Shown here: positions 24,843-33,359 of the stretch, in pieces
Numbering within the stretch: the stretch's first letter is position 1
How the letters are laid out: every line of letters begins with the position of its first letter
Assembly: GCA_937891875.1 (NCBI GenBank)
Contig: CALATR010000542.1
Coordinates: 1 to 36,336, forward strand
Direction of reading: 5' to 3'
Length of the DNA: 36,336 nucleotides
DNA from: an uncultured Pseudomonadota bacterium
GTDB lineage: Bacteria; Myxococcota_A; UBA796; GCA-2862545
Position numbers and translations under genes: made by a program
The notes under the pieces: generated by a model
The model's database searches: none
The model's input: the letters and a program-made list of their open reading frames with translations, nothing else
What the model was told of the DNA's origin: nothing

Positions 24843-27758
24843 ATGGATCCCCAGACCAGTACCGCTCCTCCGGTACCTGAAGCGACGGACGTGCAGGTGG
24901 ACCTGGCCCGGCGCGTCGTGACTCGCGCGGATGGCGAGGACGTCCGACTCACCTCGCGCGAGGCCGCGCTCCTCGAGTACCTGATGGCTCGCGTGGGCCA
25001 GACGGTGGCCCGGGAGGAGCTCCAGGAGGAGGTCCTCGGCATCAGCCCGCTGTCCCTGTCCCGCGCCGTCGACTCGGCGATCGCCCGGCTGCGCGGCAAG
25101 ATCGAGACCGACCGGAACCAGCCCCGCCACCTGCTGACCGACCACGGCGAGGGCTACCGTTGGGTGGCCTCCGGACCGGCCCCGGCCCGAACGGCACCGT
25201 CCCCAGCACCCGCCGACCGCATCGACCTCGGTCCCCTGTCGCTCGACTTTGCGTCCTCGATCGCCCGGATCGAGGGAAACGAGCTGGTGCTGACCGCCAT
25301 CGAGCGGCGGCTGCTCCGCGCCCTGGCGGAGCGCGCGGGCACGTTCATCGACCGGCAGGCCCTGCGGCGCAAGGTCTGGCCCGACGGCGCCGGCTCCCGC
25401 GCCCTGCCGACCCTGGTGCATCGGCTCCGCAAGAAGCTCGGCGACGGGCCCGACGGCGAGCCCTGGATCCAGACCGGCCGGTCGAAGGGCGTGCGTCTGC
25501 AGCGACCGCCACCGCCGACCCTGCCCGACGTCGGCGCACGCAGGGTGTTCGGACGCGACGCCGAGGTCGAGGCCCTGCGGGGCGCGCTCGGCCGCGGGGA
25601 GCGCCTGGTGAGCCTGCTCGGTCCACCAGGGATCGGCAAGACCACGGTGATGCGCACCTTCGCGGCCCGCTCGGTGCCCCCCGGACGCCGCCCGTGCTGG
25701 GTGGACCTCGGCATCACGACCACGGTCGAGGGGCTGTGTGGTGCAGTGGCCCAGGGCATGCTGCTGGATGCTCCCGGGGCCGAGCTGCGCGCTCACGTCC
25801 GGCGCGCCCTCGCCGCGGACCCGAGCCTGATCGTGCTGCTCGACAACGCCGAGCACCTCGACGACGACGCCCGGGCCGAGATCGCCGCGTGGGTCGAGGC
25901 CGGCACGACCGTGGTCGCGACCTCGCTCGAGCCCCTGCACCTGACCGGCGAGGTGCGGGTCGTCATCGGTCCGCTCGCGGCCACCGGCGACGGCGGAACC
26001 GACGACACGGATGCTGACGCGGCGGACGAGCGCGACCCGGCGCTGCTCCTGTTCGAGTCGGTCGCCAGGCGGGTGAAGCCCGGCTTCAACCTGGACGAGC
26101 AGACCCGACCGGCCGCGCTGCGCATCGTGGCCGCCCTGGACCGCTGGCCCCTCGCCATCGACCTCGCCGCGACCCGGGTGGACGCGATGGGCCTCGCGGA
26201 CATCGAGTCCCAGCTCAACGAGCGCTTCTCCCTGCTCGAGGCGGGACGTGCGGACGTGCCCGAGCGCCACCGCACGCTGTTCACCGCGATCGCGTCCCAG
26301 TGGACCCGACTGCAGCCCGACGAGCGCGCGGCCCTGGCGACCCTGTCCGTGTGGGTCGCTCCCTTCTCCCTCGCGGACGCAGACGCCGTGCTGCCCGACG
26401 CCGCCGTCGTTCCCCGCCTCGTCCGCCGCAACCTGCTCACCGTGCAGTCCGGCCGTCGCGGTCGCTCACGCTTCTCGCTGTACAGCTCCATCCGCGCCTT
26501 CGCCCAGCTGCAGCTGCATGAGCTCGGGCTCGCCGAAGAAGCGCACGCCGCGTTCTCGCGCTGGGCGCGGGACACGGCCGCCACCCTCATCGCCGATCGC
26601 CGCCCGCCGGACGACATGTCCGGTCCCCTGCCCCGGGTGCTCGACAACCTGCTCGCCGCCGCGAGGATCGACGGCCCCACGGCGATCGCCGTCGCTCGCG
26701 CGGTCAGCGACACGCTGGCGATACGGGGTCAGGTGCATGCCTGGGCCGAGCTGCTCGAGCGCGCGCTGGCCGGGGCCGAGAGTGACGCGGATCGGGCGTT
26801 CCTCCTCGCACAGCGCGCGATGCGGGGCATGAGGATCGGCGCGGATCAGGAGCAGGTGCGCGCTGATGCGGAAGCGGTGCTGGAGCTGGCGGCGTCTGGC
26901 CAGGCGGCCTTTCTCGCCCACACGGCGCTGGGCTCGATGGCCATCCGACGCGGCGATCCGTCGGTGGCCGAGCGTCACTACCGGGCTGCCCGCGAGGACG
27001 CCCTCAGCCGTGGCGACCGCCGCTCCGCCGCCGCGGCAACCAACAACCTGGGCCTGGCGCTGCGCCACCTCGAGCGCCCCGACGAGGCCGCCGCCTGCTA
27101 CGAAGACGCGCTGGAGGGGCTGGAGTCCGACGCGTCCAGGGCGGTCGTGCACCTCAACCTCGGGGTCATCCAGTCGACGCTGGGTCGGGCGAGCCGGGCG
27201 CTGGAGGAGGCGGATCGCGCGGTGGCGCTGCTGCGTGACGGGGGGCATCCGGCCCACCGGATCAAGGCGCTGGGCCTGCGCGGGGAGGTCTACCGTCAGC
27301 TGGGGCGACCCGAGGACGCCGAGCGCGTGCTGCGCGAGACCCTCGTCCAGGCGGAGCAGGTGCACGGCACCGAGGTGGGCCTCACCCGGCGCCGACTCGC
27401 CGCGCTGGAGCTGGAGCGGGCCGATCCGGACGCGACGATCGCCGAGGTCGAGGCCGCCCTGCGCGCGCTTCCCGAGGACATGCGCCCGGTCCGCGCCTAC
27501 CTGTGGGCCTACCGCGGCGCCGCGCGAGCCATGCGCGCCGAGCTCGCGGGCGCGGAGCGCGATCTCGCCCGGGCCCGGCGCGCCTTCGAGGAGGTCGGCG
27601 ACCACATCGGCACCCGCGCCGTCGCCATCTACCGCCTCCTCCTCGACGGCGACCCCGAGCAGGCGGAGGCCCTTGTCGACGATCCGCGCCTGGAGGTTCA
27701 GCTGGCCCGGAGAGCGGTGCAGGCGCACCTCGCCGGGGCCGGCTGCGATCCGGCCTGA
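24843..27758 (+). CDS. STAND-type regulator with two tandem OmpR-type DNA-binding domains
   Basis: The chosen ATG (24843) lies ten bases after AGGAG; the ATG at 24834 touches that site. The 971-residue protein has two winged-helix domains of the Trans_reg_C/OmpR type in tandem (about 18-110 and 128-222). An NTPase follows with Walker A GPPGIGKT (260-267) and Walker B-like LIVLLDNAEHL (329-339), as in AfsR/LuxR-type STAND regulators. Residues 600-960 form TPR-like helical repeats (NLGLALRHLERPDEAAACYE is typical). Such proteins use ATP-driven switching and a repeat sensor to control transcription. The double DNA-binding head is unusual, since most relatives have one. It is divergent from the possible nuclease gene, a natural candidate target. 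Confidence 0.9.
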   Translation: MDPQTSTAPPVPEATDVQVDLARRVVTRADGEDVRLTSREAALLEYLMARVGQTVAREELQEEVLGISPLSLSRAVDSAIARLRGKIETDRNQPRHLLTDHGEGYRWVASGPAPARTAPSPAPADRIDLGPLSLDFASSIARIEGNELVLTAIERRLLRALAERAGTFIDRQALRRKVWPDGAGSRALPTLVHRLRKKLGDGPDGEPWIQTGRSKGVRLQRPPPPTLPDVGARRVFGRDAEVEALRGALGRGERLVSLLGPPGIGKTTVMRTFAARSVPPGRRPCWVDLGITTTVEGLCGAVAQGMLLDAPGAELRAHVRRALAADPSLIVLLDNAEHLDDDARAEIAAWVEAGTTVVATSLEPLHLTGEVRVVIGPLAATGDGGTDDTDADAADERDPALLLFESVARRVKPGFNLDEQTRPAALRIVAALDRWPLAIDLAATRVDAMGLADIESQLNERFSLLEAGRADVPERHRTLFTAIASQWTRLQPDERAALATLSVWVAPFSLADADAVLPDAAVVPRLVRRNLLTVQSGRRGRSRFSLYSSIRAFAQLQLHELGLAEEAHAAFSRWARDTAATLIADRRPPDDMSGPLPRVLDNLLAAARIDGPTAIAVARAVSDTLAIRGQVHAWAELLERALAGAESDADRAFLLAQRAMRGMRIGADQEQVRADAEAVLELAASGQAAFLAHTALGSMAIRRGDPSVAERHYRAAREDALSRGDRRSAAAATNNLGLALRHLERPDEAAACYEDALEGLESDASRAVVHLNLGVIQSTLGRASRALEEADRAVALLRDGGHPAHRIKALGLRGEVYRQLGRPEDAERVLRETLVQAEQVHGTEVGLTRRRLAALELERADPDATIAEVEAALRALPEDMRPVRAYLWAYRGAARAMRAELAGAERDLARARRAFEEVGDHIGTRAVAIYRLLLDGDPEQAEALVDDPRLEVQLARRAVQAHLAGAGCDPA

Positions 27759-27769
27759 CTGCCCGGAGA

Positions 27770-29614
27770 TCACCGCTTGGAGGCCTTGTTCTCGCCGCGA
27801 GCGACGAGGGACCAGGACGCGTCGAAGCAGGTCTTGCTGCCATCGTCACACGCCCCGCAGCTCCCACCCCCGGCGACCACCTGACGGCACACCTCGGTGG
27901 GCTTGACCCAGGCCGACGCATCCCGCGCGTCCAGCCGGCCGGAGAGGGTGCCGAACACCTGGTCCTCGTCCGAGAAGGTCGCGGAGAACACGGCATCCTC
28001 CAGGTCGACGGCTCCGTGCTGGGTCTGCAGGACGAGATCCGCCTTGGACGTACGGAATCCGCTCTTCAGGGTGGACGTGGAGCCCGCCGCGACCTTGCGA
28101 CCGTCGTGCACCCAGACCATGCGGGTCGAACGCCCACTGCGGGTCAGGCTCAGCGCCAGCGGCGCCTTGGCCAGGAACGGCAGGAAGAGCTGCTTGGGCG
28201 ACGAGGCGGCGGCGTGGTCCAGACGCAGATCGAACTCCCAGGTGGCGCCGTCGGGCATCGAGACCGGGTTGGTGCGGATGGGGTCGAGGGCGAGCGCGCC
28301 GGCGTCGGCGGCGTAGGCGTCGCGGATCGCCATCGCGTACTCCCAGACCGCCGGGACCCCCTTGGTCTCACCATCACCGCCGGGCACCAGGTAGCTGTTG
28401 TTGGCGATCGAGCCCTTGTGTGCGGTGTTGCAGACAATGGCCACGCCCAGGTCCTCGCGCCCCGACTTTTCGGACATGCGCGGCCACCACATCCACATCG
28501 CCGCCCCACCCTTGAAGTCCCCCCCGTGCATGTAGAAGGTGTCCGTTCCGGCGAGGTCTCCCGCAGCGCCGCCCATCTCGACATAGCGAGCGGACCTGTC
28601 GCCACCCCCGAGGCGCTGCAGGGTGAACTTCTTGGCGCCGCTGGGGGCCAGGCTCCACGGATCACCGGCGTCGTAGACGGTGCTGGACGTGACCACGAAC
28701 CCACGCTGCAGCTGCACGATCAGCCGGGTCAGATCCCCGATGGTCATGCTCCAGCCGCCATACGGTCCGTAGTCGGGGCCGGCCGTGTTCCAGGGGTGCC
28801 GGAAGAACCCGTCGACATCGTGACCCAGGGCCAGGTGATCGTACTCGCCGTTGTCGTAGCGGCGCTCGTGGAGCAGGGACGCGGTGAGCATGCCGTCGTC
28901 GGAGGCCAGGTTGTCGTTGAGCATGGCCCAGACGTAGGGCTCGTAGGCGCGCTGACTCGCGGGCAGGGAGGTGTTCGCGCTGATCTGGGCGTCCAGGACC
29001 CCGCCGATCGCCGCGTAGTTGGCGTTCGAGTATGCTTCTGACGCCACCATGGTGGTGTGTCCGTCCCACCCGTACAGGGCGAGCCGCGGGATCGTCTGAT
29101 CGAACGTGGACGGAGGGGACGCGGCGTAATGGGTCTCCCCATCGCTGGAGGACACCGACATGTGGCGCAGCTCGCGGATCGTGTAGCCGGTGATGTCCCC
29201 GCTGGCCCAGGTCAGGTCGCCGACGGTGTCGTCATCGGCGAGACCGTAGTCCCGGGCCGCGAGTGCGGTGATGGTCTTGGACACCGACGCGACCCCGAAG
29301 ATCGAGTCCAGGCTCAGGTCCGTGGTGCCGTGCTCGACCCCGTAGGTCTCGAGGTAGTGCACGTCGTCGCCGAGCATGATCCCGACCGCACACCCGCCCC
29401 GCGTCGGGTCCTCCACCAGCGCTGGCAGGCTGCCGATCCCGCTGGAGAGCATGTCGTCGACCAGCTCCAGCGAGCGGTCGTCGTGGTGGGCATCCTTCTC
29501 GCTGGACAGCGCGAAGTTGCTGTCGGACAGCTCGTCGGTCTCGCTCGCGTCCTCGGCGGAGGGCACGCACGCAGGGAGCAGGATCAAGCAGGGCATCAGT
29601 CGGATCAAGGACAC
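27770..29614 (-). CDS. S12-family serine hydrolase (beta-lactamase-like) lipoprotein
   Basis: A GTG start behind GAGGAGG opens a 614-residue lipoprotein (lipobox LPAC, Cys16). Residues 45-400 match the class C beta-lactamase/D,D-peptidase fold (PF00144). The nucleophile motif is SVSK (Ser110, Lys113), the second motif YSN (195-197) and the third HGG (His363). The family includes penicillin-binding proteins, D-peptidases and esterases; the substrate here is unknown, but the location fits wall or surface substrates. A beta-rich extension (about 440-570) and a Cys-rich end (CRQVV, CGAC, CFDAS) follow. It lies downstream of the trypsin-like gene, separated by a hairpin. The stop is 11 bases from the end of the convergent regulator gene. 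Confidence 0.9.
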   Translation of the reverse strand: MSLIRLMPCLILLPACVPSAEDASETDELSDSNFALSSEKDAHHDDRSLELVDDMLSSGIGSLPALVEDPTRGGCAVGIMLGDDVHYLETYGVEHGTTDLSLDSIFGVASVSKTITALAARDYGLADDDTVGDLTWASGDITGYTIRELRHMSVSSSDGETHYAASPPSTFDQTIPRLALYGWDGHTTMVASEAYSNANYAAIGGVLDAQISANTSLPASQRAYEPYVWAMLNDNLASDDGMLTASLLHERRYDNGEYDHLALGHDVDGFFRHPWNTAGPDYGPYGGWSMTIGDLTRLIVQLQRGFVVTSSTVYDAGDPWSLAPSGAKKFTLQRLGGGDRSARYVEMGGAAGDLAGTDTFYMHGGDFKGGAAMWMWWPRMSEKSGREDLGVAIVCNTAHKGSIANNSYLVPGGDGETKGVPAVWEYAMAIRDAYAADAGALALDPIRTNPVSMPDGATWEFDLRLDHAAASSPKQLFLPFLAKAPLALSLTRSGRSTRMVWVHDGRKVAAGSTSTLKSGFRTSKADLVLQTQHGAVDLEDAVFSATFSDEDQVFGTLSGRLDARDASAWVKPTEVCRQVVAGGGSCGACDDGSKTCFDASWSLVARGENKASKR

Positions 29615-29638
29615 GGTTCCTCCTCGGGAAAGGCAATA

Positions 29639-29667
29639 CCGAGACGCCGGTCGTGGCAGCGTCTCGG
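29639..29667 (-). terminator. Inverted repeat between trypsin-like and S12 genes
   Basis: A perfect 9-base stem (CCGAGACGC 29639-29647, GCGTCTCGG 29659-29667) with an 11-base loop lies in the 93-base gap between the two minus-strand genes. On the transcribed strand it is followed by GGTATTGCCTTTCC, only weakly T-rich. It may reduce readthrough into the S12 gene or stabilise RNA. Confidence 0.5.
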
Positions 29668-29707
29668 CGTGTGCCAGCCTGTGTCAGGCCGGCGATGACG
29701 CCGCGAG

Positions 29708-30547
29708 CTACCGGCTCGACTTGCTGGTCAGGCGGTCGTCCTCGTGGAAGAGCCGGCCCGTTCCCCGGCCCGACGCCTCGGTGATCCCCCAGGCCTTCAG
29801 GTCCGACGAGGTCCAGTAGTAGCCGAGGCTCATCGCGAGATCGTCCTGCACGTGCACGCCCAGGACGTTGCCGTGCTCGTCCAGCAGCGCAGCCCCCGAC
29901 GAGCCCACGCAGGTGTCGAGGTCGTGCTCGAGGAAGGGGTTGAAGTCGCCGACCAGCATGCCGACGCTCATCTGCTTGGGCAGCCCGTCCGGGTGGTGGA
30001 ACATGCCAGCGACGATGTCGTCGTCCGTGGTGAGGCGCACGTCTACCCAGCCGCGATCGAGGCCGGGGTCGTCGTCGAGCCGGATCAGCGCGTGGTCCTC
30101 GTTGTACTCGCCGTCACCGCCCTCGCCGTCGTAGGCGAAGTGCACGATGGCGTCGCAGGTGTAGGTCTTGGCGGGGCCGCTGGTGTAGCTGTCGTCGGGG
30201 TCGTCCTTGGTGTAGTCGAAGCGCACCTGAAGGTCGGCGCACACCTCGGCGAGCGTGTCGTGCCCGATCCGCGGGGGCGAGACGCAGTGGCCGGCGGTCA
30301 GCAGCAGGTTCTTGCTGACCAGGATGCCGCTGCAGCCGACCACACCCTCGACGCCGAACAGGCTCGTGTACTCGATGTGCGCAGCGGCCTTCGACACCTC
30401 GCGCTCGGCGCTGTTGCCCTCGGACACGGGCACGTAGTTGTCCTCGGTGCAGCTCCCTCCGGCGAGCGCCGTGGACGGGAGCAGGGCGACGGAGAGGGAG
30501 AGGGAGAGGGAGAGGGAGAGGACGAAGCAGCGTGTGGGTCGAGTCAT
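29708..30547 (-). CDS. Trypsin-like serine protease, exported
   Basis: The ATG at 30547 follows a GGAGG site at ideal spacing; the longer frame upstream is rejected. The 279-residue protein has a signal peptide whose core is a run of Leu-Ser repeats (residues 10-19), cut probably after STALA (residue 29). The S1 fold shows the catalytic triad: LTAGHC (His87), NEDHALIRLD (Asp151) and VGSSGAAL (Ser217). Paired Cys (33, 72, 88, 103, 131, 213) suggest disulfides. It should cut proteins in the periplasm or outside. It is transcribed toward the S12 hydrolase, and the two may serve the same nutrient or predatory degradation. Substrate preference cannot be read because the specificity pocket is not clearly assignable. 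Confidence 0.9.
   Translation of the reverse strand: MTRPTRCFVLSLSLSLSLSVALLPSTALAGGSCTEDNYVPVSEGNSAEREVSKAAAHIEYTSLFGVEGVVGCSGILVSKNLLLTAGHCVSPPRIGHDTLAEVCADLQVRFDYTKDDPDDSYTSGPAKTYTCDAIVHFAYDGEGGDGEYNEDHALIRLDDDPGLDRGWVDVRLTTDDDIVAGMFHHPDGLPKQMSVGMLVGDFNPFLEHDLDTCVGSSGAALLDEHGNVLGVHVQDDLAMSLGYYWTSSDLKAWGITEASGRGTGRLFHEDDRLTSKSSR
30491..30520 (-). repeat. GGAGAG hexamer repeat (five copies) in the signal peptide
   Basis: Five perfect copies of GGAGAG encode the alternating Leu-Ser core of the protease signal peptide on the minus strand. Gain or loss of a unit stays in frame and changes the hydrophobic core by two residues, so export efficiency could vary by slippage. Confidence 0.95.
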
Positions 30548-30667
30548 GGGAACCTCCGATCCCCATGTGACCGTGCACCCGTCGCAGCGGAGTCGCACCT
30601 TGTGCCGGTGTGTGTCGGCGCTGCAGCATGCATTGGCTAGGCTGCGCGCTCGACCCCTGGAGGACTG

Positions 30668-31658
30668 GTGTTGAACGAAGAGACCCTGCGCCGCTCGATT
30701 GGCGCACAGCAGCTGCGCCCCGGGTTCGCCCGCACCCCCGAGCTCGACCTGTGGTGGGCCTGTGGCCGCCAGCGACCCGGTCGCCATGAAGGGCAGGAGC
30801 CAGGCCGAGATCCGGGCTCAGTTCACCGAGCGCCTCGACGCGGCTGCAGCCGCCGGACCCGCCGATGAAGCCGCCTGCCACAAGGCCCTCGACGTCTGGC
30901 TGTGCAAGGCCCGGTCCGGGTACGAGGTGCGGGGCCTGCTGTACGTGGTCGAGGCCGTGCTGGGTACCGAAGCCGTCATACAGTACGTCCTTCAGTCCTG
31001 GGAGTCGACGGATCCGGCGGAGCTGAGCCAGTCCGCGTCGGGAGTCGGCACCCTGGCCCTGGACCTCGCGCCCCTGCTGCTCCGCCTCACCCCCGAGGCC
31101 CACGCCGACGCGCTCACCCGCTTGACCGCCCTGCGTGACGCCCTCATCGCGAACTGGCCCTACGGCACCTACGAGCGCAGCCCCAAGACGTCTCTGCACC
31201 ATCACCTCGCCGCCTCTCTGGACCTCGTCCTGGGCGGCACCGAAGCCATGGTGCAGATGCAGGTCCGCGCGCCCCACCACGCGGTGTTGTGCGAGGACGG
31301 ACCGTTCCTCTCGGGCTTCTTCACCGCGCTGACCGGAGCCAAGTGGACCAGCGTCGCGCCGCGGGCGGCCTTCGTCGCCCCGGAGGCGGTCATCGTGCAC
31401 TACACGCGCTGCTACGACGAGTACACCCGCGCCGAGCAGCAGCAGGAGCTGGTCGAGGTGCTCTCGACCCTCGCCGATCCGCGCATCGTGCCCTGGATGT
31501 TCCACATGACGATGGGGACCAAGGCGCGCGCCGCCGCCAAGGCCTGGTTCGTGGAGCACGCGGAGGAGACCGCCGACTACGTCCGCTCCCAGCGCGATGA
31601 TCCGAACGGGCCCTACCGGGCTGGCGCGGAGAAGCTGGCGAAGGCGATGAAGATCTGA
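30668..31658 (+). CDS. Helical-repeat-like protein of unknown function, probable frameshift near its start
   Basis: A GGAGG site (30659-30663) precedes GTG 30668 and TTG 30671, which open a protein-like frame (LNEETLRRSIGAQQLRPGFA, then RTPELDLWWAC). This frame loses protein character after about 30763. The frame that runs to the stop at 31658 becomes protein-like at about 30762 (VAASDPVAMKGRSQAEIRAQ). One added base near 30761-30763 would join them. The main part (about 290 residues) is all helical and resembles HEAT-like repeats, with PWMFHMTMGTKARAAAKAWF and EHAEETADYV recalling proteins of the WGR/DUF4132 group, but no family is certain. If there is no frameshift the start would be GTG 30762 or ATG 30786, without a good ribosome site. 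Confidence 0.6.
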
Positions 31659-31668
31659 CCGCCGCGCT

Positions 31669-31816
31669 CACAGGCGGATCCTGGTTTACGACGACCGGGA
31701 CACCTGGCACGACCACGGCTACAACGCCGTGCACGCCATCTGGGACATCCTCCCCGACGTCTACGCGCGCTACGCCGTGGCAGACGCCTCCTGGCAGCCG
31801 GAGCCCGGCGCGCCCC
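31669..31816 (+). pseudogene. Coding remnant of unknown gene
   Basis: After the stop at 31658, a different plus frame encodes a natural-looking stretch: RILVYDDRDTWHDHGYNAV, then HAIWDILPDVYARYAVADAS and WQPEPGAP. It has no start or ribosome site and a stop just upstream in the frame (31648-31650). It turns into antisense of the LysR gene at about 31817. It looks like the end of a gene whose front was lost. The family was not recognised. Confidence 0.45.
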
Positions 31817-32707
31817 TCACAGCCGCTCGACCACCGCCCGGTACAGCCGCTCGCGCAGCCAGGCGTGGGTCGGGTCTTGCTGGAAGCGCGCGTTCCACGC
31901 CAGGGACACGCGGACATCCGGGAGCGTCACCGGCACTGGAGCGACCCGGAGGCCCATGGTCGCGACCGGCCCCTCGGCAAAGGGAAGGGGCACGTTCATG
32001 AGCAGATCGCTCTGCCCCAGGGCCAGCAGGCCGGCGAGGAAGGTCGAGACCTGCAGGCCGACGGCGCGGGTCAGCCCCTGCGCGGCGAGGGCGCGCTCGA
32101 CCACGTTGCCGCCGCCGTTCCCCGTGCGCACCACCACGTGGGGCCAGGCGAGCCAGCGCTCCACGTCCCAGCACCCGTCGAAGGCGGGGTGGTCGGGACG
32201 CCCCGCGACCGCGAAGCGCACCACCCCCAGCGACCGGCTGCGGGCGTCGCCGTCGAGGAAGTGCTCCGGGGCGATGCACAGCGAGGGCCGGTCCCGCGCC
32301 AGGGCAGCAGGGAGATCGGCCGGAGGCATGTGCGCGCGGATCCGGACGCCCGGCGCCTCGGCCCGGACGAGTCCGACCAGGAGCGGCAGCACACCCGAGA
32401 GGAGATCGGGCAGGTACAGGTCGAGCTCGAGCTGGGCAGACCGCGGCTCGAACGGCGCCGGGGACGCAATCGCCTGGCGCAGGCCGGCCAGGTGATGGGC
32501 CAGCGGCGCCTGCATGGCGAGCGCCCGGGGCGTGGGCAGCATCTCCGCACCGTGACGCACCAGGAGCGGGTCGCCCAGGGACTCCCGGAGGCTGGCGAGC
32601 CGGTGGCTCATCGACGACTGGGTGATGCCGAGCCGCCGCGCGGCGCGGGTCACGTGGCGCTCCTCCAGCAGCACGCCCAGGGTCACGAGGTCAGGAAGAT
32701 CCATCAT
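31817..32707 (-). CDS. LysR-family transcriptional regulator
   Basis: This 296-residue regulator has the N-terminal LysR winged helix-turn-helix (residues 3-62: VTLGVLLEERHVTRAARRLG, ITQSSMSHRLASLRESLGDP), a linker helix and a periplasmic-binding-like effector domain (about 92-296). The ATG has a GGAG site. It is divergent from a peroxiredoxin-like gene across 70 bases containing several palindromes, the classic arrangement of a LysR regulator and its target. The effector domain has only one or two Cys (in PSLCIAPE and FDGCWDVE), and their spacing is not the OxyR pattern, so a direct peroxide sensor role is not shown. The inducer is unknown. Confidence 0.93.
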   Translation of the reverse strand: MMDLPDLVTLGVLLEERHVTRAARRLGITQSSMSHRLASLRESLGDPLLVRHGAEMLPTPRALAMQAPLAHHLAGLRQAIASPAPFEPRSAQLELDLYLPDLLSGVLPLLVGLVRAEAPGVRIRAHMPPADLPAALARDRPSLCIAPEHFLDGDARSRSLGVVRFAVAGRPDHPAFDGCWDVERWLAWPHVVVRTGNGGGNVVERALAAQGLTRAVGLQVSTFLAGLLALGQSDLLMNVPLPFAEGPVATMGLRVAPVPVTLPDVRVSLAWNARFQQDPTHAWLRERLYRAVVERL

Positions 32708-32777
32708 GGCTCCAGACCATGTTCTTCATGGCAATGATTCATTGGGACCATGGTCAGGCCCAGAGTACTCCGGGAGC
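32708..32777. promoter_or_regulatory. Divergent control region with three palindromes
   Basis: The 70 bases between the LysR gene and the peroxiredoxin-like gene contain CCATG-TTCTT-CATGG (32717-32731), CAATG-ATT-CATTG (32732-32744) and the perfect palindrome GACCATGGTC (32746-32755). A half copy, GACCATG, lies at 32715-32721. The region is clearly less GC-rich than its surroundings. These are likely operators for the LysR protein and overlap the start signals of both genes. Confidence 0.6.
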
Positions 32778-33359
32778 ATGAACGCACCCACCGACAGACT
32801 CCTTCCTGGCGACGTGATCGCCCCGTTCCACCTCGACACCCTGGCTCACGGCCGCCTGGGGGTGCCCGCTGCCGGACTGCTGCACCTGCAGTTCCGCCGC
32901 TTCGCCGGCTGCCCCGTGTGCAACCTGCACCTGCGCGAGTTCGCCGAGCGCTGGGACGAGATCTCGGCCGCTGGCGTGATGTCCGTCGCCTTCTTCCACT
33001 CGCGCTCCGAGCAGCTGCTCCCCCACCAGGAGTCCCTGCCCATGGCGATCGTCGCCGACCCGGAGCGCAGGTTCTACAAGGAGTTCCGCGTAGAGCGCTC
33101 CCTGTCGGCCATCGCCAGCCCACGGGTCTGGGCGCGGGCGGTGCGCAGCGTCGTGCAGGGAGCGACCAACCCGCTGGAGGGCGGCGCCCAGGACGGGCTA
33201 CCCGCCGACTTCCTGCTTGGCCCGGACGGCGTGCTGCGCGCGGTCCACTACGGTCGCCACGCCGACGACCAGTGGTCGGTCGACACCCTCGTGCAGCTCG
33301 CCGCCCGCGCGAGGGCCTCGTCGAGCACCTCCAGCACGATCGGCTTGGCCAGGACCTGA
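32778..33359 (+). CDS. AhpC/TSA-like peroxiredoxin-like protein
   Basis: This 193-residue thioredoxin-fold protein has the redox motif CPVCN (Cys45, Cys48) after the strand GLLHLQFRRFAG. The pattern fits AhpC/TSA_2 or peroxiredoxin-like proteins: SVAFFHSRSEQLLPHQESLP, then VADPERRFYKEF, and FLLGPDGVLRAVHYG near the end. It probably reduces peroxides or disulfides in the cytoplasm; no signal peptide is seen. The ATG is preceded closely by GGGAG, so the start is likely but not certain. The last about 37 codons (from 33248) overlap the convergent hybrid kinase gene; the final 15 residues (ASSSTSSTIGLART) are antisense of the kinase receiver domain and not family-like. LysR-type control is suggested by the divergent regulator. 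Confidence 0.85.
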   Translation: MNAPTDRLLPGDVIAPFHLDTLAHGRLGVPAAGLLHLQFRRFAGCPVCNLHLREFAERWDEISAAGVMSVAFFHSRSEQLLPHQESLPMAIVADPERRFYKEFRVERSLSAIASPRVWARAVRSVVQGATNPLEGGAQDGLPADFLLGPDGVLRAVHYGRHADDQWSVDTLVQLAARARASSSTSSTIGLART

